From the NCBI RefSeq assembly GCF_950023065.1, contig NC_088678.1, positions 59,240,460-59,304,459 on the forward strand: a stretch of DNA of 64,000 bases, read 5' to 3'. Below are positions 34,651 through 46,720 of the stretch, piece after piece. Each line of letters starts with the position of its first letter. The stretch's first letter is position 1. The notes under the pieces were generated by a model. That model did not search any database. It was given only the letters and a program-made list of their open reading frames with translations, and was not told where the DNA came from. Position numbers and translations under genes: made by a program. Origin of the DNA: Planococcus citri (taxonomy: Eukaryota > Arthropoda > Insecta > Hemiptera > Pseudococcidae).

Positions 34651-37065
34651 CTGTAATACGGGGTTCTTAGATTTGGTTTGCAAGGTTGATGTTTTTAATT
34701 TTGGAACACCCGGTAGGTATTATACATATTGTAGTGGCTAAGTTGAAAAAATCCATTTCACTTCATGATGTAGAAAAATATAAATATTAAATATATATAC
34801 AATTATAAACATATTCAAATTTCCTTTTTCTTTCTCATACAAACAAAAAAATTCTAAAAAAAAAACATCATCCCATCATCAAAACTTGTCCTTCGTTCAA
34901 AAAAAAATTAACATTCTCTCTCATTTTTCATACAGCAGCTTCGTCGTATTCGTGATCATTTCTTCACAAATCGCCATCTTTTCTCACGCGCTTCAGTTCT
35001 ACTCTATTCTCTCTCACATCCGGCTCCATATTCGAGAGACTCCCCTCTCATATAGTCGTCCTCTTAAATAGCTGAGCACAATAACATCGATTGTGATTTG
35101 CATCCGTTTTAAAAACACTTTTGGCGCGAATGCAAGAGTAAACTTATAGTATACTCGTAGTCATGTTCGATGAATTCTAAACGATAAAAACTTTCACGAT
35201 GAGGGTGTTCTTCATCTGTATACGAGGCGACGCGATGGCACGACTCGTACTTCGCAGCTAATCTGATGGATTTGATCGACGATGTACCAGATGCGGTGCG
35301 GGGAAGGTCATCGGTCGTGTGGAGAAAAGTGCAACGTTCTAGAAACAATGATTTTTTCACAGATGAAACTTTACCATATCGAAAAGTTTCGCCGCCCTGT
35401 AATAACATTATTAATTACGAAATTTACTTATCGCATGCTCGTGAATAATGAAGAGCGCTGAAAATATAATTACGCTTTTCAGAGATCTGGCTAATGATAG
35501 CCGACCATATATACGTATACGTCTCTAATGGGTTACACGTCATATTAAAAAGATAGCTTAAAGCGATGCTGCATAAACTCGTACATACATGTAGCTGTAC
35601 TTTGTTGCGAAAAAATCTAATACCCTATAATGCTTTTATAGATAAAAAAAAAAGTTAAATACAGCTGAAATATTTTTCACCAAAGTTTTTACTCTCTTTC
35701 GAACACGATCATACTACGTATGAGCTCACAGTATACAATGATAACGTTGTATATAACCTCATTAATCCTTGTCTTTTGTTTTTCACTAGTAAAAGCCATA
35801 CAGCATCATTGCTATTCGTATTATACATCTACATGTATTAGGTAGGTTGGTAGATATACAGCCACAGTCAGCAAACAGAGCAAAAGCTCCCGGTAAATAA
35901 TTGAAATTAAAATGACTTCATTTTATTAAATTTCCATATCTCGCGGTTATACGCAAAAAGATCCTCTCTTCACGGATGAGAAAGAGCTCACGTGAGTTAG
36001 ATGTCGCAATGCAAACCGTAGTAGGTACTTAATTTATATCTTGCCAGCAGAGAGAAGTAATACGTCATTAAGAACTAAGCACTTATTGAAAACTTTGGAC
36101 CTGTATTCGCGTATAAAACTTGATTAAAAGAGTCTCTAGTGTAACATAGTCTATAATTAAGCTTAGCCGATAAAATAACAAACGTAAAACATGTTTAGAA
36201 AAGGATCGTCGATAATTCCAGACGTTAATTACACCAGGGATGCAAATTTACCAGTACCAGTGATGCTTAAACTTTATTTGCAAACTTTAATCCGATAATT
36301 TAGGTTAATATTAACATTGTTAATGGGTGTTATGTTTTCGCAGTATTAATTGGGTTACGTGACACGATTGCGCCTCTAATAATGTTCCCCTGTCAAAATC
36401 AAATTCATGCTACGTTTGAGGAGGCGTCGCGGATTAAATTATAATATATAGTTTATAGATGATTCGCGAACGCCTATTTCAACTCCCTGCCTTTTATACT
36501 CGTACACGCGTAAGCTCTGGATGTTCTAAAACGTGGTACTATACGTAAACGTATTACTCTTATTGCGAACGACAATGTTGTTATGGGGAGCTTTCCCCAC
36601 CACACACGATGCTGGGTTTCGCGTTCCCGAAAAAAATTCCTCTACTTGTACGCGCATATGTGTTCTTCTAGTTAATGAAATGGTTGGCAAAAAGCTTTGC
36701 CTTGGCTTTGTTGTTTCGTCTCATGTAATTAAACGGATACCATCGTGCGATAGATTAGGATTATATGTACTCTTACTCGTGTGCCTACGCTTACAAAGCC
36801 AAAAAAAAAATAATTGACTTTTAAAAAATCGGTTGATCTGCGAAACTTTGAAAAACTTGTAAATTTGAAGAGGGAAATCATTGTCTCTATTGCCTTTGTT
36901 GGAGACTTCAGTTCACTCCCTCGAGCCTATTTTCTTCTTTTTTTCAAGAAATGATTCCGAAATTATTTTTATGTTCGTATGAAAACGGCTGAAAAAATTT
37001 TGATCAAATTTGAAATCTCACTAGGCCTGCACGATTCATACAAAGTACTAATACAACCCTCAATT
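34651..37065 (+). other. K2P intron 1, middle part
   Basis: Bases 34637-34710 resemble the 3' tip of the other non-LTR family (compare GATTATTACACC here and near 62295), a weak similarity. From 34800 to 36800 the sequence is less repetitive and CpG-bearing. Overlapping open frames at 35109-35448 and a 94-codon frame at 36533-36817 carry no recognisable domain. No exon is supported. Confidence 0.4.
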
Positions 37066-38430
37066 TTTGATGAATCATTCCTGAACGAATTGATCAATTT
37101 TTTGAAATAACCATTCGCCAAACGCCAACGAATTGATCAATTCTTTAATTTATGAATCAATTCGTTCGCGAACGAGTCATTAATACGAATCGATTCGTTC
37201 GCGAATGATTCACAAAAAATAATTCAATACGTTCGTGAATGATTCACCAAAAATTGAGCAAATGAATCGATTTGTTTAAAAATGGGTCACTAATACGAAT
37301 CAATTCGTTCGCGAATGATTCATAAAAAATAATTCAATATGTTCGTGAATGATTCACCAAAAATTGAGCAAATGAATCGGTTTGTTTAAAAATGGGTCAC
37401 TAATACGAATCAATTCGTTCGCAAACGAGTCACTGATACGAATTGATTCGTTCGCGAACGATTCACTTATACAAATCAATTTGTTAACGAATGATTCATC
37501 AAGAATTGAGTAAATGAATCGATTCGTTCGCGAACGAGTCACTTTTACGAATTGATTCGTTCGCGAACGAGTCACTTTTACGAATTGATTCGTTCCCGAA
37601 CGATTCACTTATACAAATCAATTTGTTCACGAATGATTCATCAACAATTGAGTAAATGAATCGATTCGTTCACGAACGAGTCACTTAAATGAATCGGTTC
37701 GTTCGCGAACGAGTCACTTATACGAATCAATTCGTTCGCGAGCGATTCACTTATACAAATCAATTTGTTCGTGAATAAGTCACAAAAAATAATTCAATAC
37801 GTTCGTGAATGATTCACCAAAAATTGAGCAAATGAATCGATTTGTTTAAAAATGGGTCACTAATACGAATCAATTCGTTCGCAAACGAGTCACTGATACG
37901 AATTGATTCGTTCGCGAACGATTCACTTATACAAATCAATTTGTTAACGAATGATTCATCAACAATTGAGTAAATGAACTGATTCGTTCGTGAACGAGTC
38001 ACTTATATGAATCGATTCGTTCGCGAACGAGTCATTTATACGAATCGATTCGTTCGCGAATGAGTCATTCATACGAATCGATTCGTTCACGAACGAGTCA
38101 CTTATACGAATCAATTCGTTCGCGATTGATTCACTTATACGAATCAATTCGTTCGTGAATGACTCACAAAAATAATTCAATCCGTTCGTTAATTATTCAC
38201 CAAAAATTGAGCAAGTGAATCGATTTTTTTGCAAATGAGTCACTAATACGAATCGACTCATTCGCGAACGAATCGATTTGTACAAGTGACTCGTTCGCGA
38301 ACGAGTCAATCAATTCGTTCGCGAATGATTTAGTAATTACTGATCAACTCGTTCGCGAATGATTCACCAAGAAATCAATCAATTCATTTTACTTAATCGC
38401 TGATTGTTCGTAAATGATTCGATTCGATTG
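37066..38430. repeat. Palindromic ~33-bp tandem repeat array, copy 2 (about 40 units)
   Basis: This is the same family as 9552-10147: units near ACGAATCAATTCGTTCGCGAACGAGTCACTTAT around the palindrome CGTTCGCGAACG. A longer block (ATAATTCAATACGTTCGTGA to AAAATGGGTCAC) occurs at about 37216, 37328 and 37790. A roughly 200-bp segment at 37321-37520 recurs 460 bp later at 37781-37980, for example TTGTTAACGAATGATTCATC at 37481 and 37941. Minus-strand open frames here (ESFANESIRISD-like 11-residue repeats) are artefacts of a unit length divisible by three. Confidence 0.92.
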
Positions 38431-41400
38431 TAAAAAGATCAATTGCTGTACTTAGGTCTAAATTAAAAACCAGTTTAATAAAATATTCATAAGTAATTTT
38501 TTCTCGGAAGTATAGGTAAGTAGTCCTAATTTTGAGGAAAATCCAAACATTTACTTCACAATACACTTTTCTAACTTTCTAAATCGATCTCGTCACTTTA
38601 CACAAAAATAGGAAAAAATCCCTGTCGGAGGACGTTGTAAAGGGGGTGGGGGGAAGGGAGGTCCCAACCTCACTATTCGAATTTAAGGATTACTTTTTCG
38701 AACGCGAAGGAAAGAATATCGAACGACTCTATTCCATTTATGGTCATTCTGAGGCAATTCAACGCGGAATTGTTCATTCCTGGCGCAGAACCCGCCTACC
38801 TTTTCAGGAAAAATTTTTCATCACAGACCTTGAATCATTCCAAGACTATGATAAAACAACCATTTTCAGTCATCTTTTTAAATTTTTAATAGGTATCTAG
38901 GTTGCAAAAATGTTCATTCTTGACATGTTAGTACCAGGAATCACTTCATCGGTGATTACCCCGACTTACTTTTCATACATGCTTAACACAAGACAAACGC
39001 TACCTCAGTTCGTAAATGTACCTAGTTTATGCTGCATAATTATAGATGTATTTTGAAGGGGTAAACACGATCCAGCCATAAAATAACCACCAGCAACAAG
39101 TAGGATAGATATCTTTTTTCACTTATACGCCGAAGAAGTTACCGATTTCAAGTTTATAGGAGGGTATAGAGTTACTTCAACGCAAAGCGGATTACGCAAC
39201 TTATCGAACGTTAAAGCAAATTGAGTCGTTTGACACATCATTTTATTATCGTGGTATTTTGACGAGGGATGAAAATCTGTTTTTTAAAAAATGATTATCC
39301 GGAATAGTTTACGCAAGCAAATGGAATCTGCGCAGTTAGCATATCTTTCAATAGGTATACCTAACTACTATAGTTTTAAAATCGAAACTGGACCTAAATT
39401 TAGTGGAAGTTCTAATTAACCGAAGAAATAGACATTTCGGTTAGTATTTTAATTTGTGAAGAAAGTTTTTTTTTTCTCCATAATACCCTGCGATGTTTGT
39501 GGTTTGACAGGAAGAAAACAACCATAAAGATGTGAGATTAACTCGTGATGACGCGGGCCTCTTTCAAGGGGGTTGATGGTAATTAAAAATGATGTAGTAA
39601 GACAAGCGCAAGATAAAGGCAAACATGAGTGGTAACAATGAAAGTAGTAAGTTGAAAAGAATAATAAAGAAGGGAGGGTGAAAAAGAAGGGTAAAAAACT
39701 GAAAGACGACATGGTCCTGAAACGATGACGGTTTCGTGTAGAAGTTGGCGCGAAAAACTTGAAGATAAGCGCGTAGTTTGAACGTTATGGTTTGGTGGAA
39801 GAGAAGAAGAGATGGTGAAAAAGCGAAACAAGCCGCGTTAAAAATATATTAAAAGACAGTTTAACTGCTCGACATTTCTTCGGGTGCGCATAAATAAAAG
39901 AAATTACACGGTAAATCTAGTAAGCGGACGAAAACGAGTGAAAAATTTCACGTCTGTGAGAGCCAGGCTGCCGAGTAAGGGGTTGGTAAAACGTACTCGT
40001 CGACGGATGTATACCATTTCCGGTGTAAAGATTCGATTGTGCGGTATGTGCGTGCGGTTGCGATATTTTAAAAAACATTTATTCGGTCGCATAAATGCGT
40101 ATATGCTATACGGCGAGACAGCTCGATGCGATGTATACCGGAGAACTACTTATGAAGCAACACGTTTTTCGGCGTCTTATTTTTATCTAAATTGAGTCAC
40201 CGATGTTATAGCGTACGTTAAGGTTTATTACGTTAACGTGAATTCGTCGTCGTCGAGTTGCGAAAAACGTATCAAGAATTTTCTGCGCTTTTGTTCGCCT
40301 TTCTTTATACGTAACGGTACGTTTCGTTGAAATAACGCCCGAACGTAAAGAGCCTCCATAAAAGCGGCCATTTTCTAAATTCCGTGGGCAATTTATTTTT
40401 TTACATTTTTTTAATCGCGTTTTAAACAAGCGAAACTTGCGGTCTCGTAAAATTTTACTGTTTCGGTGTTCCACGATGGTGAAAATTTCCTTCTGTACGT
40501 TTTGCGGGGGGAAGGGGGAGGGTTTCTCATCGTCGTTGTACGTTGTATCAAGCTGTGAAATATCTGCGAATCATATTTACGCGCTATATAACCTCGATTC
40601 AACAGCAGTGTTTTGTCGTGTACCGAAAATTGTACGCGAGCGCGAAATTAAACCGGAAAAATAACTCGGTATCGCGTGCAAATTGCCAAACAAATGTCTG
40701 GAACGTTGCGGCGATGAATGGCGAGAAAAGGCAGTCGAGTGCGCAACGCACGTGCCATCTCCATTGGTAAAAATGTGACTATGGAAATTGAAAAAGGATC
40801 ATAAAATAATACGTGTTCCAAAGGAGACATTTCGGCCTAAAAATTGGCGTAATTTAATTCCGTCGTCAAAAGTGTCATGCTCGCGAGCGTGTATCTGTAT
40901 ATTCAACGCCATTCGCGTCGTTTAACAACTCGACAAGCCGACGTGTTTATTTTCAATGTTACTTTATCAGTATGCGAAACGAGTTGGCCACTTTATGCAA
41001 TTAAAAGCTTTTACATTTCGGTACTCGACTCGACTCGAGCCATCCTCTAGTTACTAGATACTCTTGTCATGTGTGAAGTTGTAAAAATACTCGTATCGTC
41101 GTCATGTTTCACCTCCTTATATGACATATACCGTGTGTTATATACTCGTATCAAACGAGGAAACGCGCTTTGCGATGCGAGTAGGCAACAAATATTACAC
41201 ATATGTGTAAACTGTGGCTTTTGTTAACGCTTTCAAGAAGTTAATTTAGTGGAAACGTTTCTTTTCGAGTCGGATTCAGTCGTAAAATAGCACGTTGGTG
41301 GCAGAAGGGAATCAACGGGGGAAGGATGATGGTTTCATTAAAGAGTGTTGGAATTTATTTCGTTAAACGCACCGCCTTGGTGTTTGAAGAAGAAAAAAAT

Positions 41401-42538
41401 CGGGTGAATATTTTGCTCTGTAGTTTCATTAGATTAGTTTAAATTTGAGTGTGGAATGCTTTTCCAGGAATGTTCCTCATTGGTAGAAGTAATGTGAGTG
41501 TTTAGTTTGAGACAGAAAGTAGAAAAGATTTTTATTGAACGAGCATTCGAAAATTTAATCCAGATGCGTGATATTATTTTTGAGAATTTTTGTAAGTACC
41601 TAAACAAATCATTGTTTGAATCTCTCGTATCCAAAATTCTAGCTGAAGGTACAAATCAACTTTTTAATTTTTGGTAATTTTTTGGAAATCCAAACGTGAT
41701 TTTTTTTTAATCCAAAAATTGACCATTTTTAGAGATTTATTTATTTTCCAAAATGAACGCCAATTTATTCAGTAAATATGATTAAACTTGGTAATTCTAC
41801 GAACCAAATTTTGTAAAAAGGATAGTGATAAAGATCAGAGATGGTAAGAATTATCATAAGCACTGGGTAGGGATTTTCCAAGAATTATTCCCTATGGAGG
41901 GAATGATTCTCCTCTACCTGACTACCTCCGAGAGTAGGTTTTTAGATCCTTAACAGTCTCAACTACATACATCAGAAAGGTCTCAAAGTGAAATAAAACA
42001 CCTTGATACATAGAACAATTTATACACGTTTAATGATGTAATTATTAATCATAAACAGTTCAGCAAAATTAAACTAATAAATATTAAATAAAATAACTAT
42101 TTATCTCGTGACTGTGTGAGCAAGGCAAATACTACCTTGCTTCTACAGTCAGATGCCAATCTGACTAGATAAATTACAATGTTCACAGGAAAACCTGGCA
42201 ATTGCACATAAAAGGTATGGCAGATCAATCGTAGATACATTAAAATCATATCTCTCGCCTAAAATATTAATTAATGACTGTTAAACACTCACCTTTTCAA
42301 TATTTTTACAAATAATTGAAGATGGGCGAATGCAACCCTTAGGAAAGGTATTTCAACATCTCCCTAACTCTGTACATGTTGACTACCTCTCCCTTGCATC
42401 CTCTAATAGGTACTAGGTGCGGCAGCAGCTATTGGTAGAAAGACAACATGTAAAAATTGGGTACATCTCTTCTATGTCCAGATGATAAAGAGATGATCCA
42501 AGAAACCATAAATTGAAACGACATCACGTTAATTTATG
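38431..42538 (+). other. K2P intron 1, later part, CpG-bearing and largely non-repetitive
   Basis: No exon is identified. A G-rich tract capable of four G runs lies at 38642-38659. The stretch 39850-41300 is noticeably richer in CG dinucleotides than its surroundings and gives overlapping open frames on both strands (39884-40195, 40187-40474, 40411-40664), none with a recognisable domain. The stretch 41640-42500 is AT-rich. Confidence 0.4.
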
Positions 42539-42544
42539 TTAATT

Positions 42545-42886
42545 CTATAGACACTGCACCTGGGGGAAGACATCCAACTAGCGGCCATATTGGCTGAATT
42601 ACGTGTGTCCTGCCAATTTCTCCCGCTGGGTGCTTTTGGCTGCGCTGTAGTCGAATTCTTTCTTGAACAAAATACAGCTCAACCAAGAGCACTAAGCGGG
42701 AGAAATTGGCACTACACAAAATATCACTATCATTCCTTTTCCCCGTTGCCTGCAGATTGAAGTACAGCGCAGCCAAAAGCACCCAGTGGGAGAAATTGGC
42801 ATGACACAAGATTTTACTACCGTCCCTTTTCCCCATTGCCTGCAGTTGGATGTCTTCCCCAGAGGGCCCAGGTGCAGTGTCTATAG
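42545..42886. mobile_element. Foldback MITE, 342 bp
   Basis: The ends are inverted repeats, CTATAGACACTGCACCTGGG followed by GGAAGACATCCAACT after a short gap. TTAATT flanks both ends (42539-42544 and 42887-42892). Inside, a ~35-base segment (GCCAATTTCTCCCGCTGGGT then GCTTTTGGCTGCGCTGTA) faces its near-perfect complement around 42760-42800. A third partial copy (AGCGGGAGAAATTGGCAC) lies between them. The element can fold almost end to end. No transposase; a 126-codon minus-strand frame is incidental. Whether the true duplication is TTAA or TTAATT is unclear. Confidence 0.88.
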
Positions 42887-42892
42887 TTAATT

Positions 42893-45800
42893 GGGCTAAA
42901 CACATATTAACCAATAAATGGAAACATCACTATTAGGGGATGAGGGGGGTGGCCCTTGCCTGCCTTTGTATTTTCACCGTTGACAAAAAGCATTAGCTTA
43001 CTCGAGTCGCTAAACTAGAAGTGGTTCGCGTTGGTTTTAGATCTTCGAATCGGACGAAAGATCTAAAGAATTTAACTAGTATACCTGTTTTTACCACTTT
43101 TATGGAAGAATTACACTAATATTTCCCATAGAGGAGGTTCAGGCACTCCTACTCATCACAATTTCACTTTTTTGGGCCGTTTTGGAACCTCCAGAGCGAT
43201 TTACAATTCCTTCAAAATTTTTGAATTTTTCCAGGAAGTGTAGAAAACAAGTTAGGCTTCTGAAAATCAAATTGTGGTTGATTTTCGACCTGTTCAACGA
43301 GTTATTCACATTCGAGACAGTTTCTAGGTGGATATCTCAAGTGTATTTTTGTACCAATATTTTTCAAAGCAACAAACATTTTCTGTTCATAAGAAAATGT
43401 TTGAAAATTATTTTAAATCCTACGCCGCCCCCCCCCGGATCCGATTTTTCTACCTATTTCAAAAATCATTTTGGAAATCATTCTGGAATGTGGACGAACT
43501 CATATATCAGGTGGAAGTGAAGCATAAACCACAACTCGATTTTTAGCGACTCAAATCAATTTTCATGGCATCTGGAAAAATTTCAAAAATCTGCCGAAAT
43601 CAAAAATCATGCTGGAAGCTTCAGAACTGAAGAGCTCGAAATGGAGAAATTCGGATCGGGAGATGGTTTTAGACAAAGATACGTGTCATTCGTGAAAATT
43701 TAAAATATTTCTCTACAAACAGAAGGTTTTTGTTGCTTTGGATTTTTTTGCATTTAAATATGCTAGTAGTCAAAAACATACCAAAAATCACGCTGAAGAC
43801 TTCAGAATTGCCTGAGAGGAAAAAATTTGCTTCATGGAATTGATATTAGTTTCAGAACTATATAATTTTCATTTTTTTTTCCACTAAATAAACGTATTTC
43901 TGGGGAGGGGAGACATAAATCTTAAAAAATAATCAATTTTGGATTTTCAAAAAATTACCAAGAAACCGAAAAATTAATTCGGCTAGTTGAAATTTTGCCA
44001 TGGGGGTAAATCATGTTTTTTTCTAAGAAATCGCTGCCTCTTTCGAATCAAATACAGGCACCTTTTGAAATTCCTTCGTGAGTTTATCTTTCGAACCAAC
44101 TGATTGCAGTTCTGAACTGATCTGGAGCTTCCAACGATTTTTTTTTTCATCGCAAGCTTCTTCAAATTTAACAATCAGTAATAATTTTCTAAACTTTCTA
44201 ACCAATAAAGTTTCCATAAGGCGTCTGAAAAAAAGAAGGGCTCAAAGGGAACAATTTAGAGGACTATCGTGAAAATAACCTTAGTGGTGCATGTCGAGTT
44301 TTTTAAGCTTTCCATCTCGGATTCGGGAAAGTGTCCGGTAAACTCCTGATTTTGAACATGTTAGAAATTGCCGGTCAAGGATTCTTACTTTTGTCAACAA
44401 ACTAAATAAAAAAAACAAATTGTATACAATTTTCTTGAAATGTCAGTATAACTGAGGCATTTTTGATTTCGGATACAAAAATTAATCTCAATTGTTCGAT
44501 TTCCAAAAAAAAAAAAAAAAAATCAGGCTAAAAAAATAAGAAGTTTGATAGGTACACACGTACTTTTGGAACCACTTTGCGTAAGAAACTTCCAAATTTC
44601 GTGTTTTTAAAATAAGTAAAACTACCTCCAGGTTGTATCATATAAGTATAAAATTAACTAACCCACTTTTAAAGTTACTACGTACTATCAAAAAAAGCTG
44701 TTTACTCTTACACGCCTTTCAAAAAAACGCCTACTGGTGCCTTAAAATTGGAACATAGACAACTGACACGCATCACTTCCGGCTCCATCCAGGTATAAAC
44801 TAACAAAGCACAAATTTTAAAAAAATTCTACTCAAAACGGGTTGATTTTAGGTCTCACTAGTTTCTCCCTTCGTGTTTATTTCAGATGAAACTCACTCGA
44901 GGGGAGAAAGTGTACTACACAGAATGAAGTTATAACCGTACTTTATTTTTTCCAACGCTGCATTAAAGTTTACGAGCCAACGTTATAATGAAAAAGAGTA
45001 ATATTTCTTTTTTTTCATTGTAAATGCTCAAATTAGGTGTACATCTGTTGGAATATTTATTAAGGCAGTAGGTTTTTTAAAACGATCTCAATTAAATGTT
45101 GTTTTTTCTTCCTGATGTTTCTGTGATGGGTATATAAATTTTTTTTTTGTTACGAAAATATGCACTTTTTTTTGAACAATAAAAAAGTAATTAGATTGTG
45201 CAATGTGGAAAAGTGACAAAGCATCTCTATCTACCTACATTAGTAAGTGTAGGATCCAAAAAGACAGAATTTTTACATTATTATACCATAAGTAAGTACA
45301 AATAAGCAAGAAATGGTATTGGTCTTTTCATTCCTTGGGGAAATGTAAAGCAAGATTTAAAGTTAGGTAATGCTTATCTCTTACAATATGGTCAATATAT
45401 AGATAGGTAAGTAAGCCGCATTGGTGACTAAATTAGATTTTGTAATTCTAAAGGTTTGTAAACGTGTAATCCCTATTTTTGTGTTCTATCTGAGATGATG
45501 AACTTATTCATACCATGGTTCATGCGTCTTTATTTTAGTTTTACAAACTGAAACAATGCTTTATTTTTACCAAAGGTAAGTATCTAATTGTGCTCTTCGA
45601 ATCAAACATATTTCCGCCAGTTAGGCAACTTATCATACATGAAAGCGTTCATAGCAACCATATGAGGTCATATAAATTGCCTAATGAGCTCCTTGATCAT
45701 ACACAATATGCAATTATGCAACTCATTCGACATTAGCGAATAAAATTACGTAATTCGAGGTATGAGGTGTAAAATTCAGGTATTTATTGACGCTGATAAA

Positions 45801-46286
45801 TACAACGTAGGAGTTCCCAGTACCATAAATGTACGAATAATCTCTTTTGTACGTGCAAAAATAAAATGAAAATGAGAGAAAAAAAGACATCCATGCCGTT
45901 TGTGAAATACTGCTGAAAGGTTTTATTTTTATTCTACCAGCGGTATACCAAAATAACAAAGGTTATCCTACAGTAATTTCATACTTTAAAGGGAACCTTT
46001 CATAATCACGAATGTCAATTGAAAAAAAAAGGCAGCGCCGTTTTTCGTATATTTTTAGTTTAAAAATAAAAATAAATCACCGAATGAAAATAGTACGTAA
46101 TGAGAACGTGCGGCTTAATTCATTTTTTCTAATTTAACTGGCGGGTAATTCGTTGCTTTCCCCCTTGGCGATTATGTGCGCCGCTTCGGTAGCTTATTAA
46201 ATTTTTTCGCAAATGCGAGGAAAACTCCAAGCTTCGTCGATTTCCTGCCGGGATGAATAACGATATCTGAATTTTTTTTGTTGCAG
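42893..46286 (+). other. K2P intron 1, last part, with decayed foldback-family remnants
   Basis: The stretches 43150-43640 and about 43980-44260 carry recognisable but decayed pieces of the foldback family (GGAACCTCCAG, TGGAAGCTTCAGAACT, CTGATCTGGAGCTTCC). The remaining sequence to 46260 is AT-rich or unique, ending in the polypyrimidine acceptor of the next exon (ATTTTTTTTGTTGCAG). No other gene is seen. Confidence 0.45.
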
Positions 46287-46720
46287 AAAATTGACGAAGA
46301 AGGTGAAGATTTTCATTTTATCAGCTCCCGGATTAACGATCCTATTATTATCGTATTTGATGATCGGCGCGGTTGCGTTCAACGTGCTCGAAGGCGGAAG
46401 AAAATGGAGTCAGAGTTATAATTTTACGAAAAGCACAACCGGATCGCACAAAGATGATAAAATAAAAGAATCAGTCGAAAGGTTATGGAAAATAACGGAA
46501 AATCTCAACGTACTGTACAAAGACAACTGGACCAAATTAGCCGGAGAAGAGATAACCCATTTGCAAGATTATTTTTTCGAAGAATTAACCATTAAAAATG
46601 ATAATTCCGCGATGAGCGAATGTCACACCAAGAATTACCAGTCATATAGGAAGAGAAATCCGCCATTTTGGAATCTCGGCGAATGTTTTCTTTATTCGTT
46701 GAGTCTTCTTACAACAGTTG
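46287..46720 (+). CDS. K2P potassium channel, exon with M1, cap and first pore helix
   Basis: Two-pore-domain channels carry background potassium currents and set the resting potential at the plasma membrane. The exon starts after TTGTTGCAG with one base that completes the Arg codon begun in the first exon. It encodes channel residues 54-197 plus one base. M1 is the hydrophobic stretch about residues 61-86 (IFILSAPGLTILLLSYLMIG, then AVAFNVLE). The loop that follows has the length and character of the K2P extracellular cap, with N-glycosylation sequons at NFT (about 98) and NWT (about 133) and a cysteine at about 165 (SECH) that could be the cap disulfide. FWNLGECFLYSLSLLTTVG (about 180-198) is pore helix 1 leading into the T-x-G selectivity filter. 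The donor GTAATT at 46721 splits the filter Gly codon. The family is clear; the subfamily is not. M2, the second pore and M3-M4 are not in view. Confidence 0.9.

Noticed and set aside
35109..35448. Overlapping frames on both strands (99 and 60 codons) as a possible exon
   Set aside because: Balanced composition made it worth a look, but there is no domain, no convincing splice frame with the K2P exons, and both strands are equally open.
38646..38900. 84-codon + strand frame (FKDYFFEREGKNIERL) followed by a GT
   Set aside because: It has no matching acceptor or phase with the K2P exons and no known domain.
39884..40195. 103-codon arginine-rich frame in the CpG-rich block
   Set aside because: The arginine richness follows from CpG content, and overlapping frames on both strands argue against real coding.
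42534..42914. 126-codon minus-strand frame
   Set aside because: It coincides with the foldback MITE and its TIRs; the repeated peptide reflects the internal duplicated module.
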